64,000 nucleotides of DNA from Lyophyllum atratum. Taxonomy: Eukaryota > Basidiomycota > Agaricomycetes > Agaricales > Lyophyllaceae. The number at the start of each line of letters is the position of its first letter. The stretch's first letter is position 1. The notes beneath the pieces are model-generated. The model did no database searches and had not been told where the DNA came from. It was given only the letters and a program-made list of their open reading frames with translations. Positions 9,995-21,577 of the stretch are shown here, in pieces. The translations under genes and the position numbers were made by a program. The stretch spans positions 744,001-808,000 of the forward strand of contig JACGCN010000016.1 in the NCBI GenBank assembly GCA_014905825.1, given 5' to 3'.

Positions 9995-12900
9995 AAGGGG
10001 TACACCTAACCCGCCGGGTATCGGGTGTGGGTACGTGCGGGTGCGGGTGAGGGTCTCAGTGCTCAGACCCTCCTGAAAACCCCACCCATCCCGCGGGTTT
10101 GAGGGTTTGGCCATGAGAGATGGCCTGCGTCAGTAGCCACGACATTGTACATCAATCTACCGTATTGTACTAGAATAAAAGACAAAAAAAAGCCACAGGC
10201 CGTGGCCAGACACAAACAACGCAGCCTACATAGGTCAATAGTAGTGGTAGTAGGTACAAGGTGTGCCGTGGCCCGCAACGACGGTATATAAACGGTGCTG
10301 AGCTTTGAGAGTAGCCAATATCCCACTATGTCACAATTTCCTCAGTCTCGAAAGCGAAAGCTTGCATCTAAACTCACCGACAAGGACAACATTGCTCAGC
10401 CCATACTGAAACAGCAGAAACTCGACATCCACCAAAGCCGCAAGGCCCGAGTGGAAGACGATGACGACGCTGACAGCAGACCCAATTCCAGCCCTCGCAA
10501 TCCGAAACACATCCTCGAGGCCGCCGATGGCAGCGATGATGATCTCCCCGACAACATCGCCTCCGCTAAGCCTGCCGCACGGTCGAAGGGGCCCGGAGTC
10601 ATCGAAATTGATAGTGATGCTGAGGATATCTTAAAGGAGTTCGTTCCGAGGAAGAAAGGCGAGAAGACTGTGAAGGGCGGCGGACGAAAGGGGACCGATT
10701 CGGGTGCCGAAACCCCTGAGCAAGAACTTGGTGCGTCATGATGCTATTGCTAGTCAATGAAAGCTGTATTAATCATATCAATAACAGCGCGGCTCATGGA
10801 GGGATGGGACTCACCGATCTATGGCTTCTTCGAGCCTATCCCGACCATCGAATCCATTAACGGCAGGCGGTGTCACATCTTCAAATGTGCGGCTGTCGGG
10901 TGCGGAGCGAGAATCCGTAGGTATCTTGATACCAATGACAAGGGATCGACATCGAATCTTCGAGGGCACTGTAAGAAGTGCTGGGGTGACGAGGCTTTTG
11001 AGAAGGCTTACGAGTTGAAAGACCTTTCGAAGGTCCGTGAGGCGGTTGGCAAGTTGAAGAACACGCCAAATGGAAACATTGCTGCGATGTTTTCGAGGCT
11101 GGAGGGGAAAGGCGTGGTGAGCTACATGCATCGTCAGCACACGAGCGAGGAATCAAGGTGACCACATCACTAACTCCTCGTCCCTCAAAGAGCCGAAATC
11201 GTCAAGTGGGTGGCGGAATCGATGAGGCCGTTCTCAATTGTTGAGGACCGAGGCTTCCACATGTTAATGAAAACTGGTCGGCCGCACTATCGTATTCCGT
11301 CGGGGGCCACAGTTGCTCGAGATGTCAAACACGTCTTCAAGCAGACGAAAAAAAAGGATTGCTAAGTTTCTTCAGGTCAGTGAGCTTTATCTGTGATAGC
11401 TTCTGTTTGATACTAACTTGTTGCAAGGACTACGAAGGGTCGTTGAGCTTCGCGACGGATGGATGGACATCACCTAATCACAAGGCATATGTCGCGATTA
11501 CGGTGCATCTAGAACAGAACGGCCTACCTTTATCCTTCCTTCTCGACATCATTGAAGTCGCCCAGTCGCATTCGGGCGTAAATCTAGCGCGAGAATTTGC
11601 TGATGCACTGAAAGAATTTGGCATCGAGCAAAAGGTGAATACAACTTTGCCTTTGCAGCAGATGATCGTGTACTTACCGAATTCAGATCCTTGCGCTAGC
11701 GGCTGATAACGCAAGTCCTAACGACACCATGACTGTCAAGCTTGCTCGCATTCTCCCCAAATTTCGCGGCCAAAAATCCCGTGTTCGGTGTTTCTTGCAC
11801 ATCGTGAACCTCGTCGCAAAGAAGATCATTCGGCAATTCGAGCCAAAAAAGAAGTCCGAAGGCGATGCCGGGGATGCTTTCGATGAGCTGGATGAGCTTG
11901 AAGACAATCTTGAGGATGACGGCGAGGAAGGCGAAGAGAGCGAAGACGAGTTTCCCGAGCTTGACGAGCTCGATGAGGATGATGAAGATATCTCTGATGA
12001 GGTTCTACCTGTGCGAATGGTACTCAACAAAGTGAGTTGTAAGTGTTTGTCCCCGTGACTAATAGCCCTGATCGCATGCCCAGCTTCGTCGAATCTCGTT
12101 TGCGGTCAAGAACTCTTCAACTCTTGCTCTCCCGGAATGGTTCCATATCCTCGAGCGCCTCGAATTATCAGCTCGCATGATTCCTCGCGATGTGAAGACT
12201 CGCTGGAACTCCACGTATGATATGCTCAAGTTTGCTATCGAGTACCGCACAGCGATCGACGAATTGACGGCGAATCGCAAGTTTGAGCTTCGGCAATACG
12301 AAATGAGCCAAGAAGAATGGGTACTAGCGGCGCAGCTCTGCAAGGTGCTCAAGGTGAGTTTCTTTCAGCTCATGAAGGTGCGGAGCAATATTTGATCATG
12401 ACTTCATGTAGGTCTTCAAGGAGGCAACACTCTCCTTCTCCAAGGCGTCATCGAACATCGCACGCGTTTTACCAGCAATGGACAAGATCGACGAGGCGCT
12501 GGCTACCGATGCTACCGAGTCAAACTACTTGCCCGCGATCAAGGCCGCTCTCGCAGTCGGTGCCAAGTTACTCAATCATTACTACGACCTCACCGACAAG
12601 TCTGACGTTTATCGGATCGCTACAAGTAAGTCTACTTATCATCTATGATGTCCGAGTCACCTTTCTCTGATTGCATCCCCACCACAGTTCTTCACCCTTC
12701 GTACAAGCTCGATTATCTCAAGAAGGCTCGATGGCCAGAGGATTGGATCGACACGGCTATCGACATTGTCAAGGAGGAGTTTGCGAGGTCGTATGCAGAC
12801 ATGGAGGTCGAAAACCCATCAACAGCTGCGCCGTCAACGAAGGCAAGTCCCTCGTCCGTTTCCCTGTCTTGGAAGATTGACGAATCATCTGGTAGTCTTC

Positions 12901-13589
12901 GCCATCAGCCAACATTTTCGACGACCTCTCAGACATGCTCGAGACGGGTCCAGCATCTCGGACAGTCACAGATGAATTGACGTGCTACCTGGAGGAAGAT
13001 AGGGAGAAGGTTGTTGATGTTCTTGGGTGGTGGAGGGCACGGCAAGGTATCTATCCTCGTCTATCAAGGATGGCATTGAACTACCATAGTATTCCTGGTG
13101 CGTACATAACTTGTTGAGTCATTTTCTGACACTGACTACAGTCTTAGCTACCTCCGTTGATGTCGAGCGTGTCTTCTCACAAGGCCGCATCCTGCTATCT
13201 CATATTCGGAATCGCCTATCTGCGGAATCGACGCGCTCGCTCATGTGCCTCGGTGCCTGGTTCAAAGCTGGGCTTGTTCAAACCTCCGACATCGTCACTG
13301 CCTCCAAGCTTCCCGAGCTCAAGATAACCACTACTGGAGGCACTGTGGAGATCAATGGGGATGAGTAGAGTAGATTTATCATTGCCATAGACTTAATACA
13401 TGTTATATCACTGCTCCTTCTCGATATTTAGCATGTACCCTTGATGTCGACCCGGCGGGTAGTTATACCCTTCAAACCCTTTGGTCTACCCTCACCCGTG
13501 GGAACGGGTACCCGTACCCTTTAGCGAGGGTCGGGGTTTTGACGGGTGCGGGTAGGGGTTAGCGTCTGGACACCCCAGGGTTACCCCTG
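9995..13589 (+). mobile_element. hAT transposon hAT-1, nested in copia
   Basis: A 3.6-kb element carries a full hAT transposase and ends built from CGGGT/ACCCG repeats. The left end reads AAGGGGTACACC and the right end TACCCCTG, so short imperfect TIRs of the CAGGGGT type are present. The bases CTGCA occur at both junctions, but a clean 8-bp target copy cannot be defined. The flanks are the two halves of a minus-strand copia pol gene, which fixes the insertion limits within a few bases. Confidence 0.8.
10328..13368 (+). CDS. hAT transposase (hAT-1)
   Basis: The protein reads through about ten exons with introns of 35-60 nt. A basic/acidic N-terminus (residues 1-135) is followed by a BED zinc finger (C...CGARIRRYLDTND...LRGHCKKC), the segment SLSFATDGWTSPNHKAYVAI of the catalytic fold, LALAADNASPNDTM and VRCFLHIVNL (about 11690-11815), an acidic insertion, then MIPRDVKTRWNSTYDML and the C-terminal hATC dimerisation domain ATSVDVERVFSQGRILLSHI. 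One intron (12843-12895) is GC-AG. I see no internal stop once introns are removed, so the gene may be functional. It would cut and paste hAT-1. The ATG at 10328 precedes a typical nuclear-type KRKLASK stretch. Confidence 0.8.
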
Positions 13590-15000
13590 CAGATCACTAG
13601 CTAGAAGCCATTCCCGCAAACTGTCCATCTTCGAAATGCTCATCCTCTGGCGTTTCCGGCTCATCCTCATCACTACTATCAGGGATAGCAGGTGGAGGAT
13701 TTCGTGCAACAACCCACCAGTTGCCAGGAGGCTTAACAGTGCGTTTCTCACGGCGTTGTGCAAGAGGCGGCGACACTGGTGCAGGAGGTGGTGTTGCAAG
13801 TGCAGGAAGCGGTGTTGGATTGCGAGCTGGTGGCGTTTCAGGTTCAGGTGAATGCTCGTGATGGGCATGCCGGTGCAGGAGGCGGAGGCGGCGTGATAGG
13901 ACGATTTTCAGGTGCAGGAGGTGCTGGAGGCAATTGATGAAGCAAAATGTCTCCCCCCATATCATCGAGTGCAGGTAGTTGAACTGCATCCTGAATGGGA
14001 GAAGAGTGCTCACGGCGGATATGGAGATCTACAGGGGGCATAGGCGGAGGTCTAGTGGTAACAGACAGTCCGGGGAAATAGCGCTCATCAAACTCTGCTC
14101 TCTCTGAGATGATAGTCTTTTTGGTTTGTGAATGGTAAAATGACCAGCCCTTGTATCCAGGTGGATAACCAATGAAGACACATCTCTGAGACGATTTTAA
14201 CGCAAGCCCAGTCACCAGCTCATCCTTGATCATCTTCTTGACATGTGCATAATTGTGATGTGCAAAGCGACGATGCCATAGATTCAGATCAAGGGGAAGC
14301 GTCGAGGTAATGCCTGCAAACTCCGAAATTGGTTCAGTGGATCCATCCAAACGTGCAGAGTTGTTGGAGTTAATGGATGCACAGAACAACTTCTTTCCAT
14401 CTAAACCGAAATGCATGGCTTTAGAATCAATGTGGATATGATAGCCTTTATTTCGAATTTAGACAGGATAGAAGGTTGTTTCGGAGTAAGGGGACATGCA
14501 AGACTCTGGTAGACTCTATAGCTCTGAGCTCCTTGCCATTAACTATTGGCTTGAAAACTACAGAACCAACTGCAGCTGAATAAATAAGCGTGTTGTCTGC
14601 TAACCTGATTGGAATGCGACAGGGGGTATAGTTGCGAACCCAATTTTGGTGGGGCGTCATGTGAGTAGTGGCGCCTGTGTCTGCAATCCAATCAAAGTCA
14701 GCATGGAGCTGAAGCGGAGTAGAGAGATCAGAATGATCTGGGAGACGAGTACTTGCATTTCGGGCAAATTCCTCCGGGGCGTCCTTGGCTGCATTAGCCT
14801 GTTCTGGAGCGCTTTTTCTGGCGTGGCCTTTGTGCGTTGTCTTTAGCCTGCTTCTGTGCCCTTTGGTAAGCAAAGCATTTAGTCACATTATGACCAGGTT
14901 TGCCACAGAAGTCACAAATTGCGTTGACCAGGGCTGCAGCTATGGCAATTGTGGAGGCAGAAGTGTCTGCAGTGCGACGATGTCGTTGGTCCAAAGTTAG
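13590..15000 (-). pseudogene. Ty1/copia gag-protease-pre-integrase remnant (5' part of the split element)
   Basis: On the minus strand: a Gag zinc knuckle CDFCGKPGHNVTKC (about 14870-14915), the aspartic protease motif DWIADTGATTHMTPHQNW (about 14640-14700), a pre-integrase LWHRRFAHHNYAHVKKMI (about 14230-14280), then directly RCVFIGYPPGYKGWSFYHS, which normally follows the integrase. The catalytic integrase core is therefore deleted between about 14190 and 14210. Several frame changes are present. This was an autonomous copia before decay. Confidence 0.75.
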
Positions 15001-15435
15001 AAACTGGGGACTTCAGGTCAATCTAATCTACTATATATACTGTGGTGCAATGGTAGCTAAGGAAACTGATCTGGTCAACAGGCAGTGTAGTAAGTCACCA
15101 TCAAGATGGTGATGCAACCAACACAGCCTGCAACACAGGAATGCTGTACAGTAACAACCATCAAGATGGTTGATGGGAGATAGGTTGGGAACGAGATTAG
15201 ATAGCCCAGAAGGCGTTTCTAACAGTCGTACCGAGTGACAAGAGACCTGGCGAGTGTGAGCAGATATGTGACGTAGATGTGAGGGCCTAGGACTAGTTAC
15301 AGTCGAGTCAGGTAGGCCTCGAATAGAGAAGGGATTCCCGTACTCGGGATAAGCCACGAGCTAGGAACCACTTCTCTTCTCGGGAGTAGCCTCTATCTTC
15401 ACCCAGAACTTCCCAAACATCTGGTACACCCATCT
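15001..15435. other. No gene; probable 5' flank or LTR remnant of the minus-strand copia
   Basis: No frame is recognised. Two near-identical palindromes of the form ACCATCAAGATGGT occur at about 15097-15110 and 15157-15170, which could form hairpins in a leader RNA. LTR ends cannot be defined because the partner LTR is missing. Confidence 0.35.
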
Positions 15436-15982
15436 TTGTTGCGCCGAGCTCGCATCAAAGCCCAGGAAAGGCTCGAATGTTATTGTCGTGATGTTCTAGG
15501 GCTTCCTTCACCCCTCGATATCTGGCTTCTCAAGGGGTTACTGGATCACGCTGAAGAACCCATCGCATCTGCTGATCATGCTGTTATTGGTGTTCCCCTC
15601 TCGGGAAACCCATTCTTGGATGATCATGTGAAGTGCGAGACAAAGGTACACGAAATCATGGTACATCTGTTTCATGACCTCTGTTGCCATGTACTGTACA
15701 TTATTGTTTACCCAGGGTGCTGTTGAAGGGCCCTTTCAGGACCTGTCGACACATACTCTTTCACTCACGGTCCACATCCCTCCGACATCTGGCTTCCTCG
15801 TATACTACTCCACTAGCCCCCAAGTAATCCTCGACCTTTACACTGGTGATGACGGTGACATCAAAGCTCCGGGATGGGTCAAGACAATAACAGGAACACA
15901 CCAATTTTGGCATCCGCCAGCCCACATCCTGGAGGTTGTGCTGCGCTCGCTGTCACTCCACATAATGACCAACGGTGTCTGA
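15436..15982 (+). pseudogene. Unidentified two-exon gene fragment
   Basis: Frame 1 reads RRARIKAQERLECYCRDVLG and FLDDHVKCETK; after a probable intron (about 15645-15718) a second frame reads GAVEGPFQDLSTHTLSLTVH and SPQVILDLYTGDDGD up to a stop at 15982. It looks like coding sequence but I do not know the family. It sits just beyond the 3' end of the CACTA transposase and may be a truncated neighbour. Confidence 0.3.
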
Positions 15983-17198
15983 AGCTTTTGGAATGGTGTG
16001 ATAATGTTTCAGTATGTCAATTTGCTTAATGATGGCTACAACTAATTATTTTGCAGCGAAAGTCCCATGCATGGACAACGAAATGTTCAAAAGGATGGCT
16101 CCGAACTGCTTATCGCACACGTCCTAAGAACTCGGGATCTCACAAACCCCAGCCATCGGACCTTTCACATGAGGCAGCTCAAGTACTGCGTGAAAATGTG
16201 CTTCATCAGGATGGGTCACCAACTAGGGATACGGGCAGGCGTAGTACAGATGACCAGATGTAGATATCCTATTCGTTGCTATCGTCATCGTCATCATCCA
16301 TCTGAGGTAGAGTGTCAGCGAGAAGAGCCATGTCCAGGCCCATCTGCTCCCATACAAAATAAGGCATGTCACCGTCCTGAACGTGGTGGTTGTGTGGCTA
16401 AACAGAGACTACTGCAACAATGGACTTCGCTGGAATGACTTGTAAACCTTCGATTCCGAGCAATAGAATCTCATCTCGAGGCCCATATGAGACTAGTGCA
16501 AGGGTTTGTTGTGTCCCACCAATTGTCGCATTGAAGTAGAACTGGACCTCCGCAAATGAGATTTGCCCATTCAACGAGATCTAGAAAAGAACAACAATCA
16601 GCGCTAATTTGTAGTAGATGAATAAACCATACCTTCACGCATCGAGCTCTACGTAGTTTCTCAAGTGGCTTACATTTTTCCTTCCATGCACACCGTGCCG
16701 TTTGACCTGTCGGGAGCCGTAACCGAGCCCATCAAGCCAGCTTTGGTAGATAGATACCATGAACAAGTTTACAAAAGTTTTGCCAGTACTTTTTGGGAAG
16801 TATATTATGAAGGAGAGCTGGAGCAAGGCCATAAAAATAGCCCTGCCATTCCTTGGCTTTATAGCCACTGGAGATCTTCTCAGCAATGTTGGAGGAGGGC
16901 GGTCATATGATCCTGGGATGTATGGTCTCGCTCGAGCGACTGCAGCACCATATTCCCCAAATATCGCCTGTTAGGACTGCCCAATCCCAGTCCTTTATGT
17001 TGTCAGTGGATGCACATTGGAAGGTTCCTCGCCAAAGTGGAGGGAGCAATTCTCCAAGATTGAGATTTGGAACGTGCATGGAATCTTTAGGAAATCCAGA
17101 AGGGAGAGGAAGGCGATGATTGGATGGGAGCCTGCTGAATATACGGATGGTAGAGATGCCGATATCCTTTCGCCGCTGCTTGAAATCAGTTGGATTAC

Positions 17199-17565
17199 TG
17201 TCAGGAGATGGTTTTTGGATGTTATCTTTTCTTTTATCTTATCTACTTTTGTTATCTAATCACACATCTTATCCGCCTCATGGACAATGCACCGTTACCA
17301 TGCACGACTGTGCATTTAATATAGCTGACTCAGACTTATGTATATGACATCATGCACAGCGCCTCATGGCTAAAGCATGGACAGTAGTTAGTGGGTATAT
17401 AAACTCTAATATTATGCCTAGAGTCCTCATTCGAGTTCTCTTAGGATTTCCTAACCTAGTGTGCGACCTTAAGACTATACGAATAACCTTGCTTCTCTTC
17501 TCTTCTAGTAGAGTGATGCTTGTGAGAGCCCACTTGCAGCCTTTGGTTGTAGTGTTGCCCTAACA
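17199..17565 (+). mobile_element. Solo LTR, 367 bp, inserted in the CACTA transposase
   Basis: It starts TGTCAGG and ends CCTAACA (terminal inverted repeat TGTYAGG), with exact 5-bp target copies ATTAC at 17194-17198 and 17566-17570. A TATA-like GTATATAAACTC occurs at about 17395. The transposase reading continues across it: YRENLKYLLNSRN on one side and PTDFKQRRKDIGISTIRI on the other. It is the product of recombination between the two LTRs of a lost retrotransposon. Confidence 0.85.
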
Positions 17566-18819
17566 ATTACGAGAATTGAGAAGGTACTTGAGATTTTCTC
17601 TGTATTCCCTCCGCGAATTTCACTGGCCCGTATATCATCGTGATTGCATTTTGGAGCATCATAGTTGTTTGGTTTGAGGAGAGCCGGGTAGTAGTGGGGT
17701 CCTCCAGGTTTGTGCCTCTCTTTGATATCGCAGTAAAGGTGGCATGGATATGCTCCATGATGCCCAACCAAACCAGTGAAGTAGACACTTCCTGGTCCGT
17801 CTGCTACACCCAGATGAAGGAAAGAGAAAGACGTAAATATCTTGTTGGTTTCTGCATTCCAAATTCGAAGGCCTTTCTTCTGCAAAGCTGCAAGGTGATG
17901 GAATAAAGGATGCACTTTTGCTTGTATTGTAAGTCTGGCTAGAGATCGTAAATGACCCAAATATAGATCCAGCAATCGGACTGCTTGTCTTGGTAGAGCT
18001 GTGCACCATTCATGGAAAAAAGCACCATGTCCTCAGTCCTAATATCACCCCGGACAGCTTGGAGGTAGGCACTTCTGTGATATATGTCGCTGAATGATTC
18101 AATGACCCCATTATTCCTTGCCAGTGTGTCGAAAATCTGTGCCATGACCCGCGCTCGATGTCCCATGTCCTGCACTCCCTTGACCATGCACCACAGTGCC
18201 TGAAGCTGTGGGCCCAATGGAATTGTGATGGAATGTTGCCGTGTGATCTTCGTTCAACCCGTGCTCTGCTCTTGATCATACCGCGGTCCTTGACAGTATG
18301 TACATGCTGTCAGATTGGCAAAATACCCGGTATACGCAATGTAAGAGTTGATGCACACGTCTTTGACAATAGCCGTGATGCCTGTGAGCTCGACAACAGC
18401 TTTCTTGATGGCGGCATGGGATAGGATTTGCCTTGACGGATCGTCTTCCATGATATTAGCTCGAACATTGATATACACTTGATCGGACGCATTTGTGGTG
18501 GATATGAAAAGCTTTAATGACAGGAGGAGATCTTTGTCGTCAATGTGAAGAACTTTTTGAGGAGGGTTCCATAGCGTGTAGAGCTGTTCAACATTGAGGT
18601 CTCTATTTTTGCTTCAATAGCTCTTTTGAAGTCGAGCGCGATCTTAAGGTCTTCAGTGCACGGAATGAAATCATCATCTATATCTTGTCCAATACATCTT
18701 TCTACCCATGGTACAGGTGGAGGCAGCAGGGCTTTGCTATCATCATCCCCGTCGCTATGATCTTGTTTGTTGCGATGCCCATTGCCATGCACATCTCTTG
18801 GAGCATGCTGGGAGACTTT

Positions 18820-19180
18820 GGCACAAGGCAGAGCATCTAGAGAACCTCCTAGTCAGATAGAGGTTCATTGAAACATGGACTGAGACACACCTGTAGGTCC
18901 CTGTCGCACGTTAAAGGAACCAAACCCTATGCCAAAATCCTCTGATTCCTGCTCTATCCTCCGTTCCCCTGGAGTATTCTGAATCAATATCAGCAAAAGC
19001 TCCCAGCACCACCGTATAGTGAGACTTACCTCACGGTCATCAAGAATTCATGCTCGCTTGTCTTGATCAGCTGAAGTAGATATAGGAAGAGAGTAGCTGT
19101 ATTACTCTGGTGAGCCTCGAGAAGCGCAGGGGATATTGCTAGGAGTGGATTTTGGTAAGGCTTGTGATCATAGAAAGTTG
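18820..19180 (-). repeat. 360-bp direct repeat, copy B (downstream part of the CACTA gene)
   Basis: Nearly identical to 21070-21421 (two small indels and a few substitutions). It contains an exon of the CACTA transposase (NTPGERRIEQESEDFGIGFG) with its introns, and is continuous with the rest of the transposase on its left side (18819 downward). Confidence 0.85.
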
Positions 19181-21069
19181 GGAATCATGGTAGAGATGAT
19201 GTCAGGAACCACGGTAGAGCAAAGCTCAATGACGACATGGCGCCATCGCTGCATGTTGACAATGAGTGGATCATCGCAAGAATCGCGAAGTGTTAATATT
19301 TGGCCATTTGGTTCACGATCTTGTTGCGTTGATAGGGGTTGTTTCGCGGTTCTACAAGCGCAGTAGACACCCAATGCCTCATTTCTCGGAGATACCTTGA
19401 TCAAGACTCAACATTGGCACGGAAATAATGAACACAGGGAGCTCACTCTGTGACTTTCTTCGAGAACTTGGGCAGTTCGGCGCCACTTTGTCCTTGATCT
19501 GCAAAAGGGCAACAGTCAATCGAGTCTCCAGTACTTTGTTGCACTGATGTAGCGTGAACATACCTGCCGGTAGTTCAGAATCAGTCCCTTCATAGCCGCT
19601 ATCTGAATCCTCCAGCGCCTCAGCATCCACATCGATGTTATCTCCCTCCATTAAACCCAGCGCGCCATCCTCTGCTTCATCCTGGTCTGGTATTTGACCT
19701 TCCAGAACCCAAGGCTGATAGCTTTGAGCGCCAACGCTAGCTAGCCGCGCAATATGTATTAACACACATCGGAACGTGTATTGAAGGCCGGCGGAGTGAT
19801 ACATCAAAGCGCTCGCTCGGATGAACAGGCCTGGTCCAACCAAAGCTAGTAAAAGAAGAGCTTGATCTATCGGACAGGTGACCTTGGAGGTTCCTAGCTC
19901 CAGAGGGCAGAGGAGAGCGACAAATGTGCGATGCATGAGTGGACGGAGTTCTCCGATATCCGGATTGCCTTCCTTATGCAATATGAGTTTTCTGAGGCTA
20001 TCTGCGGCTTTGACCTGTTCGGGATGACCCTCAATTTTGAAGGACCTCAGGCCATGGGTTGATCTATCTTCCTTCTTTTGCAGAAAATGAGTCATGAAGA
20101 TGATCGTGGCCATGAGAGCTCTACGGTATTTCTCAGAGGTACCGGGACAGATATCTCGAAACCGGCTTTTTGCACTCCTGTTTCGGAGTTAATGCGGGCC
20201 ACTATTAAATTAGATGAAAAACATACCCCGCAGGTACGGCAGCGCGAACCTCGGAGTGCCGGGAGCTCAGAAATTCGTTCGTGTTCATGAAGTACAATCG
20301 GGACTCTTTGTCGACTAGACGAAGACCGATTTCTAAAAATGGTGAGTCCTTAGGAAGTTTCGATGACCCCAAAGGCGCGGCCAAGGCCTTGAGTGCATCT
20401 ACTGACATATCCTCGCCAAGGGAGTCCAAGTAGCTCACCCATCCGAAGTCTATCATCCAGGTGGCTTGGATGGTACGATCGTCGATTGGCGTCTCAGGTA
20501 ACCCGGTGTATGTCGGTGGTGCATGGTGCAGGGTGGATCGAGGCTCCGGTGATTGACGCTGCTGGTAGCTTAAACCAAACGGAGGATAGCTGTTTTCCTC
20601 TGGAAGAAAGCAGTTGAAGCTTCTGGACACGGTGGCTGGAGTAGTCTTGTAAGGATGGAAACAGTTGTTTATGTTCCTTGGAATAGTGACGTCGGACGTT
20701 ATACTGTGTTGACTGTGCCGAGTCTGCGTAGATGGACCAATTCTTACAACCGTTGTAGGGACATTTGTAAAAAATGGCGATGGTAGATGTTTTGTCGTTT
20801 CCACCTTCGACTTCCAAAGCCTTGGTGAGGGACGTGGGGAGCGAGAGTGATTCGGACGACTGTTCTGGATTGATGCCGTGGCCGGTAAGAATGTGATCTG
20901 CAATGCGGGTCCACTCCTGTAACGAACGCTTCCGTAGGCCAAATTTGAGGTCTTTGGAATGATGATCTTTCAGGTGATTCAAGAGGCGATCAGCAGGGAT
21001 CAGACAGCCCCCTGACAACGATTTGCATACGATGACACCCAGCTCTTCCGCGTAAAGAAGCCCAAGAAG
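19181..21069 (-). pseudogene. OrsD-like (DUF3505 family) gene fragment, truncated at both ends
   Basis: The minus-strand protein begins without a start as LLYAEELGVIVCKSLSGGCL and contains HLKDHHSKDLKFG and CPYNGCKNWSIYADSAQS with YNVRRHYSKEHKQLFP. This two-part cysteine/histidine zinc-finger pattern is like that of OrsD-domain proteins. It continues with WMIDFGWVSYLDSLGEDMS, LEIGLRLVDKESRLYFMNTN, KVTCPIDQALLLLALVGPGL and QYTFRCVLIHIARLA, an acidic linker, and IVNMQRWRHVVIELC near 19230. From memory this matches repeat-associated genes found beside helicase-like genes in fungi. Its N-terminus is cut exactly at copy A of the 360-bp repeat and its C-terminus exactly at copy B, so it is a captured fragment. 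The family assignment is moderate. Confidence 0.55.
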
Positions 21070-21421
21070 GGCACAAGGCGGAGCATCTAGGGAACCTCCT
21101 AGTCAGATAGAGGTTCATTGAAACATTGAGACACACCTGTAGGTCCCTGTCGCACGTTAAAGGAACCAAACCCTATGCCAAAATCCTCTGATTCCTGCTC
21201 TATCCTCCGTTCCCCTGGAGTATTCTGAATCAATATCAGCAAAAGCTCCCAGCACCAGCGTATAGTGAGACGTACCTCACGGTCATCAAGAATTCATGCT
21301 CGCTTGTCTTGATCAGCTGAAGTAGATATAGGAAGAGAGTTGTATTACTCTGGTGAGCCTCGAGAAGCGCAGGGGATATTGCTAGGAGTGGATTTCGGTA
21401 AGGCTTGTGATCATAGAAAGT
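21070..21421 (-). repeat. 360-bp direct repeat, copy A (upstream part of the CACTA gene)
   Basis: Direct copy of 18820-19180. It is continuous with the N-terminal exon of the CACTA transposase (21422-21496), so copy A is the one attached to the gene start. The OrsD-like fragment lies between the copies. Confidence 0.85.
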
Positions 21422-21577
21422 CGTTCTTGAGACAGAAACTGTGAGACCACTGCAATATCTTTGGCAGTTGCAGTACCACAGGCCGTTCGATGGCATGTTG
21501 AAATGTGAGTGTCTCAAAAAGGAAGTGAAATTCAACACGCCGAACTTTGATCAAAACTTGAACAAATTTGTGCTCGA

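Larger units (their letters stand above)
16269..21496 (-). pseudogene. CACTA (EnSpm) Tnp2-type transposase, split by two insertions
   Basis: The minus-strand gene begins MPSNGLWYCNCQRYCSGL at 21496, the cysteine-rich start typical of fungal CACTA transposases. It continues with NTPGERRIEQESEDFGIGFG (in both 360-bp repeats), VPWVERCIGQDIDDDF (about 18690), YINVRANIMEDDPSRQILSH (about 18430-18480), QLQALWCMVKGVQDMGHRAR (about 18140-18210), the diagnostic ADGPGSVYFTGLVGHHGAYP with HKPGGPHYYPALLKPNNYD (about 17670-17790), then after the solo LTR SRLPSNHRLPLPSGFPKDSM (about 17080-17150) and SSGYKAKEWQGYFYGLAPAL (about 16810-16870). It ends DMALLADTLPQMDDDDDDSNE at 16269. There is a stop near 16398 and there are frame changes. 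CACTA-type termini were not found. Confidence 0.75.

Noticed and set aside
11683..12030. Poly-serine minus-strand frame
   Set aside because: It is the reverse of the Asp/Glu-rich insertion of the hAT-1 transposase.
15038..15112. Second type of tRNA gene (a TGGTGCAATGGTAGC A-box-like word)
   Set aside because: No B box at the right distance and no foldable anticodon arm.
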